Assembly (NCBI GenBank): GCA_020216845.1
Contig: JAIWNK010000143.1
Location: 1 to 10,000 of the forward strand
Direction of reading: 5' to 3'
Origin: Anaerolinea sp.
GTDB lineage: Bacteria > Chloroflexota > Anaerolineae > Anaerolineales > Anaerolineaceae
DNA: 10,000 nucleotides
Shown here: one piece after another, positions 1 to 7,302 of the stretch
Layout of the letters: each line of letters begins with the position of its first letter
How positions within the stretch are numbered: position 1 is the stretch's first letter
The notes under the pieces: model-generated
Databases searched by the model: none
Seen by the model: only the letters and a program-made list of their open reading frames with translations
What the model was told of the DNA's origin: nothing
Position numbers and translations under genes: made by a program

Positions 1-96
1 GTTGCCCAGGTCGAGGCGGCCATTCAGGCAGCCCTGACCCGTTCTGCCCGTCTGCGTCAGGCAATCCTCAAACGCGCCTTCCGTGGAGAATTGTAG
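1..96 (+). CDS. hsdS: Type I restriction enzyme specificity subunit HsdS, C-terminal end (partial)
   Basis: Frame 1 is open from the window edge to a TAG at 94-96 and encodes 31 residues that end RLRQAILKRAFRGEL. This helix followed by an AF(R/K/S)GEL tail is the usual C-terminus of HsdS proteins. It forms the end of the distal conserved coiled-coil region that spaces the two target-recognition domains and contacts HsdM. The known role of HsdS is to choose the DNA target for the HsdM2S methyltransferase and the R2M2S nuclease. Everything upstream lies outside the window, so recognition domains and start cannot be seen. A matching hsdM lies about 1.1 kb downstream on the same strand, which supports the call. 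The stop codon is shared with the GTAG that opens a REP-like palindrome. The tail is so short that homology is judged from the motif alone. Confidence 0.8.
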   Translation, partial: VAQVEAAIQAALTRSARLRQAILKRAFRGEL

Positions 97-149
97 GGGT
101 ATGGCGGTCTCGTCTGCGGCGTATGGGGATGCGTCACCAGCCATACCCC
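93..149 (+). repeat. Single REP-like palindrome with GTAG foot, overlapping the hsdS stop codon
   Basis: GTAG at 93-96 is followed by a perfect 10-bp inverted repeat, GGGGTATGGC (96-105) and GCCATACCCC (140-149), with 34 nt between the arms. REP palindromes mobilised by RAYT transposases are known to carry a conserved GTAG or GGAG tetranucleotide at the foot of the stem, which matches this layout. The arms differ from those of the neighbouring array (GGGGCATGGC/GCCATGCCCC) by one C-to-T change on the left and the matching G-to-A change on the right, so pairing is kept. The arm spacing is also 34 nt in the array, although the loop sequence differs. The orientation is opposite to the array units, whose GTAG lies on the other strand. 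A further partly wobble-paired hairpin can be drawn inside the loop. Confidence 0.75.
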
Positions 150-158
150 GTGACCCCC

Positions 159-638
159 GGGGCGATTCGCGGCGGGGCATGGCGGGGCGTCGGTTGGGCG
201 ATTCCTGTTTCAAGATTGCCATGCCCCTACGGGGCGATTCGCGGCGGGGCATGGCGGGGCGTTGGTTGGGCGATTCCTGTTTCAAGATTGCCATGCCCCT
301 ACGGGGCGATTTGCGGCGGGGCATGGCGGGGCGTCGGTTGGGCGGGGCCTGTTTCAAGATTGCCATGCCCCTACGGGGCGATTTGCGACGGGGCATGGCG
401 GGGCGTCGGTTGGGCGATTCCTGTTTCAAGATTGCCATGTCCCTACGGGGCGATTTGCGACGGGGCATGGCGGGGCGTCGGTTGGGCGATTCCTGTTTCA
501 AGATTGCCATGCCCCTACGGGGCGATTTGCGGCGGGGCATGGCGGGGCGTTGGTTGGGCGGGGCCCGGTTTGATTTGCGGCGGGGCATGGCGGGGCGTCG
601 GTTGGGCGGGGCCTGTTTCAAGATTGCCATGCCCCTAC
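159..638 (-). repeat. Tandem array of seven REP-like palindromic units, 72-nt period
   Basis: Six full 72-nt units start at 159, 231, 303, 375, 447 and 567. A seventh, starting at 519, is shortened to 48 nt by loss of its last 24 nt. Each full unit has a left arm GGGGCATGGC (174, 246, 318, 390, 462, 582) and a right arm GCCATGCCCC (218, 290, 362, 434, 506, 626) 34 nt apart. The unit at 375 has one mismatch in its right arm (T at 440). Each right arm is followed by TAC, so the minus strand reads GTAG plus stem, the REP signature. Right arms can also pair with the left arm of the next unit across an 18-nt loop. Units vary slightly: the first two carry ATTCGC and the rest ATTTGC, and those at 375 and 447 are nearly identical, which suggests recent duplication. 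Both 72 and 48 are multiples of three, so reading frames stay open through the array by construction. I see no separate gene here. The strand given is that of the GTAG signature. Confidence 0.9.
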
Positions 639-668
639 GGGGTGTGTGCGGACGGGCGGTGTGAGGGA

Positions 669-1229
669 ATGGTGAAACGATTGATCCAAAACCGACCTAA
701 CCGCCGTTCCATTCGGTTACCCGACTACGATTACACCCAGCCGGGCGCCTATTTTGTTACCATTGTCACCTGGCAGAGGGCACCCCTTTTTGGTGTGGTT
801 GAACATGGGGAAATGAAACTCAACCCCTTGGGGCAAATTGCTTACCGAGAATGGTTCAAACTGGTCAAGTCACAGGCGCAGATTGCGCTGAACCCGGAAG
901 AATTTGTGGTTATGCCCAATCATATTCACGGCATCATTTGGAAATTGGCAGGGGGTACGCATCCTGTTCAGATGCCTGCCTTTGGAAGGCCAATCGCTGG
1001 ATCGCTGGGGACGTGGGTTGGACAGTACAAATCTTCTGTTACTGCTTCCATCCGCAACACCCGCTACCGTGTGGATCACCTCATTTGGCAGCGCAATTAT
1101 TTTGATCATATCATCCGCAATGAACGAGACCTGAGCAGAATTCGCCAATATATTGCTGAAAATCCGTTTCGATGGATTGAAGATTGTTATCATTCCACTG
1201 TTCCCCCGGAGAGACTGACCGATGAATGA
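669..1229 (+). CDS. REP-associated tyrosine transposase (RAYT), Y1/HUH family
   Basis: A 186-residue protein of the Y1_Tnp (IS200-like) superfamily. The N-terminus has the RAYT-type stretch RRSIRLPDYDYTQPGAYFVT (about residues 12-31). The metal-binding HUH motif is MPNHIHG (82-88, His85 and His87). The catalytic tyrosine is probably Tyr144 in QRNYFDHIIR, followed by the family's C-terminal RIRQYIAENPFRW segment (157-169). Known members cut and join single-stranded DNA at REP palindromes carrying GTAG/GGAG, and no terminal-inverted-repeat element is needed. The array of such palindromes directly upstream is the likely substrate. The length is normal and no catalytic residue appears lost, so it could be active. 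The reading frame is open back to 123 through the repeats, but family homology begins near residue 5 of this call. ATG 669 is chosen. GTG 672 is equally possible, since GAGGG (663-667) is 1 nt from the ATG and 4 nt from the GTG. The end overlaps the hsdM start by 8 nt, which suggests shared transcription and translational coupling. Confidence 0.9.
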   Translation: MVKRLIQNRPNRRSIRLPDYDYTQPGAYFVTIVTWQRAPLFGVVEHGEMKLNPLGQIAYREWFKLVKSQAQIALNPEEFVVMPNHIHGIIWKLAGGTHPVQMPAFGRPIAGSLGTWVGQYKSSVTASIRNTRYRVDHLIWQRNYFDHIIRNERDLSRIRQYIAENPFRWIEDCYHSTVPPERLTDE

Positions 1230-2700
1230 ATCGAACACGATTGTGCAACGTTTATGGAATTATTGCAATGTGCTGCGCGACGATGGTATGTCGTATGGCG
1301 ATTACGTTGAACAGCTGACCTATCTGCTGTTCCTGAAGATGGATCACGAAAACGTGACTGCTCTAAACAAACCGAGCGCTATTCCGTCTGATTGTAATTG
1401 GGAGAGCCTGCGCAATCGCTCCGGTGATGAGCTAGAAGCTCATTACCGACATATTCTTGTCACCCTTGGGCAGGGTTCCGGCCTGATTCCGGTCATCTTC
1501 CGCAAAGCGCAAAACCGTATTCAAGACCCGGCCAAACTGCAGCGTCTGATTGAGCTGATTGACAGCGAAACCTGGATTGGCATGGATATTGACGTGAAAG
1601 GTGAAATTTACGAAGGGCTGCTGGAAAAGAACGCGCAAGATACCAAATCGGGTGCTGGGCAATACTTCACCCCGCGCCCGCTCATTCAGGCGATTGTCGA
1701 GGTCATGCGTCCGATGCCGGGGCAAACCATTTGCGATCCGGCATGTGGCACAGGTGGTTTTTTGCTGGCCGCGCATGAGTACATTGCCCGCTCTGCTACA
1801 CTGGATAGCGAGCAGTGGTGGCACCTGAATCATCAGGCCTTGCATGGCTGGGAGATTGTGGATAACACCGCCCGCCTTTGCGTGATGAACCTGTATTTGC
1901 ATGGTATTGGTGCCAATGGCAATGGTTCACCGATTCGTGTGGCAGATAGCCTGGCGGCACACCCCGGCCAATATTTTGACATAGTGCTGACCAATCCGCC
2001 TTTTGGCAAGAAGAGCAGCGTGACCGTTGTGACCGAAAACGGTGAGTTGACCCGTGAGGCGCAGGGCATTTTGCGGGATGATTTTTGGGTTTCGACCAGC
2101 AACAAGCAGCTTAACTTCGTTCAGCATGTGCGTAGCATTTTGAAACAGAATGGTCGCGCGGCGGTTGTTGTGCCGGATAATGTTCTGTTTGAAGGTGGGG
2201 CTGGCGAAACGCTGCGTCGCCGCTTGCTGCACGAGTGTGATGTGCATACTCTGTTGCGCTTGCCGACCGGCATTTTCTACGCTCAGGGTGTCAAGGCCAA
2301 TGTGCTGTTCTTTGACCGAAAACCGGCTAGCGAAAGTCCTTGGACGCGTCAGCTGTGGATTTATGATCTGCGCACCAATCAAAACTTCACTCTCAAGACG
2401 CGCACACTGACACGCAGTGACCTGGATGAATTTGTTGCTTGCTACAAGCCGCAAAATCGTTCTGAGCGGCAGCCAACCTGGAGCGCGGAAACTCCGCAGG
2501 GCCGTTGGCGGGTTTTTTCGTATGAGGAACTGATTGCGCGCGACAAGGTCAACCTGGATATTTTTTGGCTGCGTGATGAAGCAATGGAAGACTCAGACCA
2601 TTTGCCCGAACCGGATGCGTTGGCGCGCGAAATTTTGCAGGAGCTGGAATCGGCGTTGGAGCAGTTCCGCGGGGTGAGTGCTGAACTGGAGGATGACTAA
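1222..2700 (+). CDS. hsdM: Type I restriction-modification system DNA methyltransferase subunit HsdM (N6-adenine)
   Basis: A 492-residue protein of usual HsdM length. It transfers a methyl group from S-adenosylmethionine to N6 of adenine within the site chosen by HsdS, and is also an obligatory part of the restriction complex. Residues about 5-130 match the helical HsdM N-terminal domain. Next come GQYFTPR (146-152), the SAM-binding motif DPACGTGGF (172-180) and the catalytic motif TNPPFG (257-262), followed by the C-terminal part of the N6_Mtase domain. All key motifs are intact. ATG 1222 lies in ATGAATGA, overlapping the RAYT stop (1227-1229). A GGAGAG about ten bases upstream may serve as ribosome binding site. 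It is the last gene of the + strand block and stops 6 nt from the stop of a convergent gene. The order hsdS, RAYT, hsdM is unusual. By eye its third codon positions are less GC-rich than those of the pheS-pheT block, in keeping with horizontal transfer of such systems (inference). Confidence 0.96.
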   Translation: MNESNTIVQRLWNYCNVLRDDGMSYGDYVEQLTYLLFLKMDHENVTALNKPSAIPSDCNWESLRNRSGDELEAHYRHILVTLGQGSGLIPVIFRKAQNRIQDPAKLQRLIELIDSETWIGMDIDVKGEIYEGLLEKNAQDTKSGAGQYFTPRPLIQAIVEVMRPMPGQTICDPACGTGGFLLAAHEYIARSATLDSEQWWHLNHQALHGWEIVDNTARLCVMNLYLHGIGANGNGSPIRVADSLAAHPGQYFDIVLTNPPFGKKSSVTVVTENGELTREAQGILRDDFWVSTSNKQLNFVQHVRSILKQNGRAAVVVPDNVLFEGGAGETLRRRLLHECDVHTLLRLPTGIFYAQGVKANVLFFDRKPASESPWTRQLWIYDLRTNQNFTLKTRTLTRSDLDEFVACYKPQNRSERQPTWSAETPQGRWRVFSYEELIARDKVNLDIFWLRDEAMEDSDHLPEPDALAREILQELESALEQFRGVSAELEDD

Positions 2701-2706
2701 GCAGCT

Positions 2707-4140
2707 TTAGGGCTGCACTTCCTGGCTCATGGCGTCCAACTGTTGCAAGATGGCCGGGATTTTCTCCTGGCTGCTATAGGGTTGCCGCAGCTGCCAGGCG
2801 GCATCTTCCAGCAGGTGACGGACGGTGCGCCATGAGGCCAGGGCTGGGGCAGGGCGGGCGGCTTCCAGGCTTTGCATCAACGGCTGCCAGGCGGTTTGTG
2901 TGCTGCGCACAGTGCTGAGCAGATCCCAGGCGCTGCGGCTGAGCGGCAACCCATCGGCGGCTTGGGCCAGGCGGGCATGTTGGCTGGTCTCCAACATCCA
3001 GCGGGTGAAGGCCCAGGCGGCCAGTTGGCGGGGCGGGGTGGAGGCGAACAGGGCGTAGGATTGGCCATGCGTCAGCAGCAGGCTGGTTTGTGCTTGGGTG
3101 GGGAAGGGCAGGATAACCCAGGCATCTTGATTGTTGGCGCGCGCCATCAGGCGGCTTTGCAGGCTCAGGTCGCCTGCTTCGCCGGTGAAGAGGATGGCTT
3201 GCCGGTTGGCAAAGGCCTGATTGGGGGTGACGCTGCGATTGACCCAGGCGCAGTTTTGATCTAACAACCCGCGCCAGAATTCAAATGCGGCTTGTGCCTG
3301 ACTGCTTTGAAAGGTGTAGGTCTGATTGTCCGTGGCGGGGATGCCCTGCCAGTCAAACGCCCACAGCCAACCGAGCAAGGTCAGGGCGTCGCTATCCAAA
3401 ACCCAGCCGCCCAGGCCGTCGTTGTCGGGGTTGGCATCGAGGCGCAGGGAACGGGCGGAGGCGCAGGCAATGTTGCGAAATTCCTTGGGGGTGCGCGGCG
3501 GGTTGGGAAAGCCCAATTCGTTGGCCCAGGTTTGGTTGTAATAGATGACACGGGCGGTGCGCAGGGCGGGGACGCTCCATTGGCCGGTTTCGTTGCTGTT
3601 TTCAAGCCAAAAGGTGGGGTAGAACTCGGCTTGTTGTGCGGCGCTGAGCCCCCAGGTGGGGTCTTGCAGGTAAGGGGTCAGGTTGACAAGCGGAATGCCC
3701 GCTTTTTGCCAGGCGTTGATTTGGTCGGGGGTGCTGGCGATCAGGTCGGGGGCCGTGCCGGTGGCCAGAGCCAGGGCGGCAGCATCGGAGAGGGCCGCAT
3801 TGCCGCCCAGGGCGCGTACCTGCACGCGGATGCCCCAGGGGTTGCTGGCGTTGAATTCTTCGGCCATGGCCTGGGCCTGAATGGCGGCTGCGCCGGGCCA
3901 GGGATGCCAGAATTCAATCGTCTGCCCGTTCAATTCTTGGGGTGGCAGGGTGGCAATGGGGGTGGGGGTGACGGTGGCGATGGCGGTCGGTGCCAGGGTG
4001 ATGCTGGGCAGGGTTGGGCCGGGTTGCAGCGCGGTGGGTGTGGCAGAGGGCGGCACGGCGCTGGGGAGGGCGCCGGTTTGGCAGGAGAGCAAGAGCGCCA
4101 AGAGGAACAGGGAAATGGTCAATCGAAGTCGGTGGGCCAT
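2707..4140 (-). CDS. Extracellular solute-binding lipoprotein, ABC transporter type (sugar-binding-like)
   Basis: A 477-residue protein. Residues 1-20 form a lipoprotein signal peptide: basic start (His3, Arg4, Arg6), a hydrophobic stretch and lipobox LLSC with Cys20 as the predicted lipid anchor. A Pro/Thr/Ala-rich tether follows to about residue 68, then a family 1/8 solute-binding fold beginning at QTIEFWHPW. Features such as GTAPDLI, the central YYNQTWANELGFPNPPRTPKEF segment and a late AWAFTRWMLE segment resemble bacterial carbohydrate-binding proteins of the MalE/UgpB type. The ligand cannot be read from the sequence. It would capture solute outside the membrane for an ABC importer, yet no permease or ATPase gene is adjacent. 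The start ATG (4140) lies inside the upstream Nudix gene, with a 22-nt overlap and no clear Shine-Dalgarno sequence, so translational coupling is likely. It is probably the last gene of the T-box-controlled pheST transcript. The alternative of a non-transport binding lipoprotein cannot be excluded. Confidence 0.88.
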   Translation of the reverse strand: MAHRLRLTISLFLLALLLSCQTGALPSAVPPSATPTALQPGPTLPSITLAPTAIATVTPTPIATLPPQELNGQTIEFWHPWPGAAAIQAQAMAEEFNASNPWGIRVQVRALGGNAALSDAAALALATGTAPDLIASTPDQINAWQKAGIPLVNLTPYLQDPTWGLSAAQQAEFYPTFWLENSNETGQWSVPALRTARVIYYNQTWANELGFPNPPRTPKEFRNIACASARSLRLDANPDNDGLGGWVLDSDALTLLGWLWAFDWQGIPATDNQTYTFQSSQAQAAFEFWRGLLDQNCAWVNRSVTPNQAFANRQAILFTGEAGDLSLQSRLMARANNQDAWVILPFPTQAQTSLLLTHGQSYALFASTPPRQLAAWAFTRWMLETSQHARLAQAADGLPLSRSAWDLLSTVRSTQTAWQPLMQSLEAARPAPALASWRTVRHLLEDAAWQLRQPYSSQEKIPAILQQLDAMSQEVQP

Positions 4141-4745
4141 TCGGGGTGTCGCAGGTGTTCAAACAGGCGTTGCAGCACTTCGGGGGTTGTGCGTGCCAGG
4201 GAAAGGGGCGGGATGTCATCCTCCGCAAAGAATTGCGCGCCATCGGTTTCGATGCTGGTGCTTGCCTCGCCGCCGAGCAGGGCGCAACGGAAGATGAGCT
4301 TGTAGGTGTGGAAGAAGCTGGGCGGGTAGCCATGCTGTGTGCGGTCTTGCAGGGCAAGCAGCTTTTCGGCGCGCACGCGATAGCCGGATTCTTCCCATAC
4401 TTCGCGTTCAACCGCCTGACGGGGCGATTCGCCCAGGTCAATCCAACCGCCGGGCAAGGTCCATCTGCCATCAGCGTGCTCTTTGACGAGCAGGACCTTG
4501 CCATCCTGAAAGACGGCACCGCGCACATCCAGTTTTGGGGTGGCATAGCCGCTTTGCGCGTCGAGCACTGCCTGAACCGTTGGCTGCGGGACTTGCGCCC
4601 CGGCAGCCAACAGTTCGGCGGCAATGGTTTGAATTTGGTGATAGCGTTCGATATCGAACGGGTTTTGCGTGTAGGTCAGGCCGGCTTGGGCAATCGAATG
4701 CAAGCGGCGCGCCCAGCCCAACCAATCGGAGGGTGGAATGCTCAT
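4119..4745 (-). CDS. Nudix hydrolase with N-terminal Nudix_N-type domain (possible ADP-ribose or nucleotide-sugar pyrophosphatase)
   Basis: A 208-residue protein. The complete Nudix box GX5EX7REUXEEXGU is at residues 100-122 (GWIDLGE, then Arg114, Glu115, Glu118, Glu119, Gly121, Tyr122), so the metal-binding catalytic helix is intact. Family members hydrolyse a nucleoside diphosphate linked to another group. Residues about 8-60 (WARRLHSIAQAGLTYTQNPF and the helix after it) resemble the small N-terminal domain found before the Nudix fold in a group often annotated as ADP-ribose pyrophosphatase or X-linked NDP hydrolase (YjhB-like). The substrate is not proven. The ATG follows the pheT stop after 2 nt, no strong ribosome binding site is seen, and the 3' end overlaps the lipoprotein gene by 22 nt, so it belongs to the pheS-pheT operon and is probably translated by coupling. 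Confidence 0.93.
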   Translation of the reverse strand: MSIPPSDWLGWARRLHSIAQAGLTYTQNPFDIERYHQIQTIAAELLAAGAQVPQPTVQAVLDAQSGYATPKLDVRGAVFQDGKVLLVKEHADGRWTLPGGWIDLGESPRQAVEREVWEESGYRVRAEKLLALQDRTQHGYPPSFFHTYKLIFRCALLGGEASTSIETDGAQFFAEDDIPPLSLARTTPEVLQRLFEHLRHPEWPTDFD

Positions 4746-4747
4746 TG

Positions 4748-7282
4748 TTAGCTGCGCAATTTGGCGCCCAGTTCTTGTTCCAGGCGGCGGATGATGCGTT
4801 GACGGATTTTGGCCGCTTCGGCATCGGTGAGGGTGCTATCCATGGACTGATAGGTGAGGCGATAGGCCAGGCTCTTCTTGCCGCTGCCGAGGGCCTGACT
4901 GCGGAAGACATCGAACAGGCGCACATCGCTGAGCAAGGCGCCGCCGGCCTGACGGATGACCGCCTCGACGCGTTCGCCGGGCAGTTCTTCTTCGACGACG
5001 ATGGCCAAATCTTCCAGCACGGGCGGGTAAATGGGCACGGGGCGGGTTTCGCGACGGGTGGTGGTATGCGCCAACAGGGCGGCCAGGCTCAGCTCAGCGG
5101 CCAGCACAGGCGGGGTGTTGGGCAGGTCGAAGCGCGCCTGTGTTTCGGGGTGCAGGGCGCCCATCACGCCCAGGCAGGTTTCTTCGGCGTACAGTTCGGC
5201 GCATTGGCCGGGGTGAAAGCCGGTGCGTTGTGCGGGCACGAAGCGCACGGCGATGTGCAGGGCCTCGAAAACGCCCTCCAACACGCCTTTGAGGTCGTAG
5301 AAGTCGAACGCTTCGTTGTTGTTGTGGTTCCAGGTGGAGGGCAGGCGTTGCCCAAACAGGGCCAGGGCCAATTGTTGGGGTTCATCGGGCAGTTGCTGCC
5401 CTTCGACCGGCCAGAAGACGGGCCCAATTTCGAAGCAGGCGATGCGGTTGCGCAGGCGGGCGTTTTTCTCCAGCGCTTCGAGGACGGAGCTGAGCAGGCT
5501 GCGGCGCATGACGCTGCGTTCCGGCGTGAGCGGGTTCTTGAGGCGAATGTAGGCCTGCTCGGGTTGTTCGCCGATCAGGCGGGCTTCACGCTCCGTCGAG
5601 GTCAGGCGATAGCTGATCAGCTCTTGCATGCCCTGACGGGCCAAAACCTGACGGACGGTTTCTTCCAGCGCCAGGTGTGGCAGGGGGCGCATTTCGGGCA
5701 ACGTATCCGAGAGGCGGCGGAAGGGGATTTGATCGTAGCCGATCATGCGGGCGATTTCTTCAATCAGGTCGGCGATGCCGGTCAACCCTTCACCAATATC
5801 CAGGCGGTGCGGTGGGGTTTGGGCTTCAACACAGTCGCCATGCACCTGACAGGTGAATTCGAGCCGTTCGAGCAGGGCGGCAATTTGGGCGGCAGGCAGG
5901 TGCAGGCCGAGCAGGCGCTGCACGTCGGTTTCGCTGATGCGCACGAGCGGGTCGTGCGGAGGGTTGGGGTATTGGTCAAGGATGCCCTGGGCAATTTCGC
6001 CGCCGCTCCAGGCGACGATGTTTTCCAGGCCCCATTCGAGGGCCGGGTGTGCCAGGGCGGGGTGAACGCCGCGTCCGAAGCGGTAGCCGGCCTCGGAGCT
6101 GATGTGCAAGGCGGTGGTCGTGCGGCGCACATTGACGTAATTCCAGCTCGCTGCTTCCAGCAGGACGGTGCGGGTTTCAGGGGTCACTTCGCTTTCCAGC
6201 CCGCCCATCACACCGGCCAGGGAGAGTGGCCCGGCTTCATCGCAAACCAGGATGGTGTAGCTTTCCAGGGTGTGCTCTTGGCCATCGAGGGTGGTCAGCT
6301 TTTCGCCGGGGGTGGCGGCGCGGGTGCGGATGACGGGGGCTTTGCCACCGGCACGGCGCACCAACACGTCGTAATCGAAGGCGTGCAGCGGTTCGCCGAG
6401 GGCCAGCATGACGTAGTTGGTGGCGTCTACGACGTTGTTGATGGGGCGCATACCGGCCAGGCGCAGGCGACGCTGCACCCAGGCGGGGCTTGGGCCAATG
6501 CTGACGCCGCGCACCAGGCCGAGCAAGAAGCGCGGGTTGAGGGTTGGGTCGCTAATTTCCAGCGATACGGCGCCTGCAAGGCTCTCGCCGCTGTATTGTG
6601 GGCGCGGTTGCGGCTTGCGCAGCGGTTGGCCAGTGAGGGCAGCAAGCTCGCGGGCGACGCCCAGCACACAGGCGTTGCGGATCATGTTGGGCAGGATGTT
6701 GATTTCAAAGACGGCATCGCCGAGGTAGTCTACCAGGGGGGTGCCGGTGGGGGCGTCTTCTTCCAGGAAGAGAATGCCTTCGTGTTCTTCTGAAATGCCC
6801 AGCTCTTTTTCGGAGCAGACCATGGAATAGGATTCGACGCCGCGAATCTTGGCGCGTTTGAGCGTGGTCAACACCTGTCCGGGCTGATGGCCGTCGTAGA
6901 TGCGGGCACCTTCTTTGGCATAGGCCACTTTGAGCGGTTTGGGCAGCGGGCCTTGCCCTTTGTAGGGGAAGAGATTGGGCGCGCCGGTCAGCACGAGATG
7001 CTCTTGTTGGCCATCGTGCAGGCGGCAGAGCACCAGGCGGTCGGCGTTGGGGTGCGGTTGCACTTCGTCAATTTGGGCGACGACGATTTTGTCGGCATCC
7101 CAACTGAGGCCGCTGACCTTGTATTCGCGCCGCAGGGTTGCATCCTGTTCATAGGGGTTGGGCAGCCCAATCAGGGTAATTTCTTCCACTTCCATGCCGG
7201 CATTGGTCAGAAGACGGGCAATTTCGAGCAGGGGCAGGTTGAGGTCAATGTAATCTTTCAACCACGAAAGGGGGATTTTCAT
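4748..7282 (-). CDS. pheT: Phenylalanine-tRNA ligase beta subunit
   Basis: An 844-residue protein of normal bacterial PheT length. With PheS it forms the cytoplasmic alpha2-beta2 enzyme that charges tRNA-Phe. The N-terminal MKIPLSWLKDYIDL is diagnostic. The OB-fold EMAP-like tRNA-binding domain covers about 60-175. The B3/B4 domain (about 225-410) contains RPINNVVDATNYVM and GEPLHAFDYD (279-304), the region that houses the editing site in this family. The B5 DNA-binding-like domain is near 445-515. The catalytic-like core follows, then the C-terminal ferredoxin-fold anticodon-binding domain (about 750-843, beginning near YPPVLEDLAIVV). ATG 7282 is supported by AAGGAG at 7290-7295, 7 nt upstream. 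It starts 20 nt after the pheS stop, and the Nudix gene follows 2 nt after its own stop. No truncation or frameshift is seen. Confidence 0.97.
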   Translation of the reverse strand: MKIPLSWLKDYIDLNLPLLEIARLLTNAGMEVEEITLIGLPNPYEQDATLRREYKVSGLSWDADKIVVAQIDEVQPHPNADRLVLCRLHDGQQEHLVLTGAPNLFPYKGQGPLPKPLKVAYAKEGARIYDGHQPGQVLTTLKRAKIRGVESYSMVCSEKELGISEEHEGILFLEEDAPTGTPLVDYLGDAVFEINILPNMIRNACVLGVARELAALTGQPLRKPQPRPQYSGESLAGAVSLEISDPTLNPRFLLGLVRGVSIGPSPAWVQRRLRLAGMRPINNVVDATNYVMLALGEPLHAFDYDVLVRRAGGKAPVIRTRAATPGEKLTTLDGQEHTLESYTILVCDEAGPLSLAGVMGGLESEVTPETRTVLLEAASWNYVNVRRTTTALHISSEAGYRFGRGVHPALAHPALEWGLENIVAWSGGEIAQGILDQYPNPPHDPLVRISETDVQRLLGLHLPAAQIAALLERLEFTCQVHGDCVEAQTPPHRLDIGEGLTGIADLIEEIARMIGYDQIPFRRLSDTLPEMRPLPHLALEETVRQVLARQGMQELISYRLTSTEREARLIGEQPEQAYIRLKNPLTPERSVMRRSLLSSVLEALEKNARLRNRIACFEIGPVFWPVEGQQLPDEPQQLALALFGQRLPSTWNHNNNEAFDFYDLKGVLEGVFEALHIAVRFVPAQRTGFHPGQCAELYAEETCLGVMGALHPETQARFDLPNTPPVLAAELSLAALLAHTTTRRETRPVPIYPPVLEDLAIVVEEELPGERVEAVIRQAGGALLSDVRLFDVFRSQALGSGKKSLAYRLTYQSMDSTLTDAEAAKIRQRIIRRLEQELGAKLRS

Positions 7283-7302
7283 GGGAGGTCTCCTTGTTGA
7301 AT

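Noticed and set aside
159-638. CRISPR-like array.
   Set aside because: The whole 72-nt unit repeats with no unique spacers, the units are palindromic with GTAG feet, and no cas genes are present.
83-664. Open frames through the repeat array, including a possible 182-residue repetitive N-terminal extension of the RAYT (frame open from 123).
   Set aside because: Three frames stay open at once because the unit lengths (72 and 48) are multiples of three and the repeat is GC-rich. RAYT family homology begins only at about 680, and DNA-level hairpins explain the repeat.
2701-2716. Small hairpin GCAGC/GCTGC between the convergent stops as a bidirectional terminator.
   Set aside because: The stem is only 5 bp with a 6-nt loop and no T-tract on either strand; too weak to call.
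3292-4305. 337-residue Gly-rich open frame on the + strand.
   Set aside because: It is antisense to the solute-binding lipoprotein gene, which has a clear signal peptide and family fold; the composition is typical of a shadow frame.
4419-4432. A 14-nt exact match, ACGGGGCGATTCGC, to the start of the REP units inside the Nudix gene.
   Set aside because: It lies within the codons of the conserved Nudix box, lacks the palindromic arms and GTAG layout, and fits chance in GC-rich sequence.
4535-6793. 752-residue open frame on the + strand.
   Set aside because: It lies antisense to intact pheT and the Nudix gene, is low-complexity and rich in Gly, Ala and Gln, and shows no family motif. It is a GC-driven shadow.
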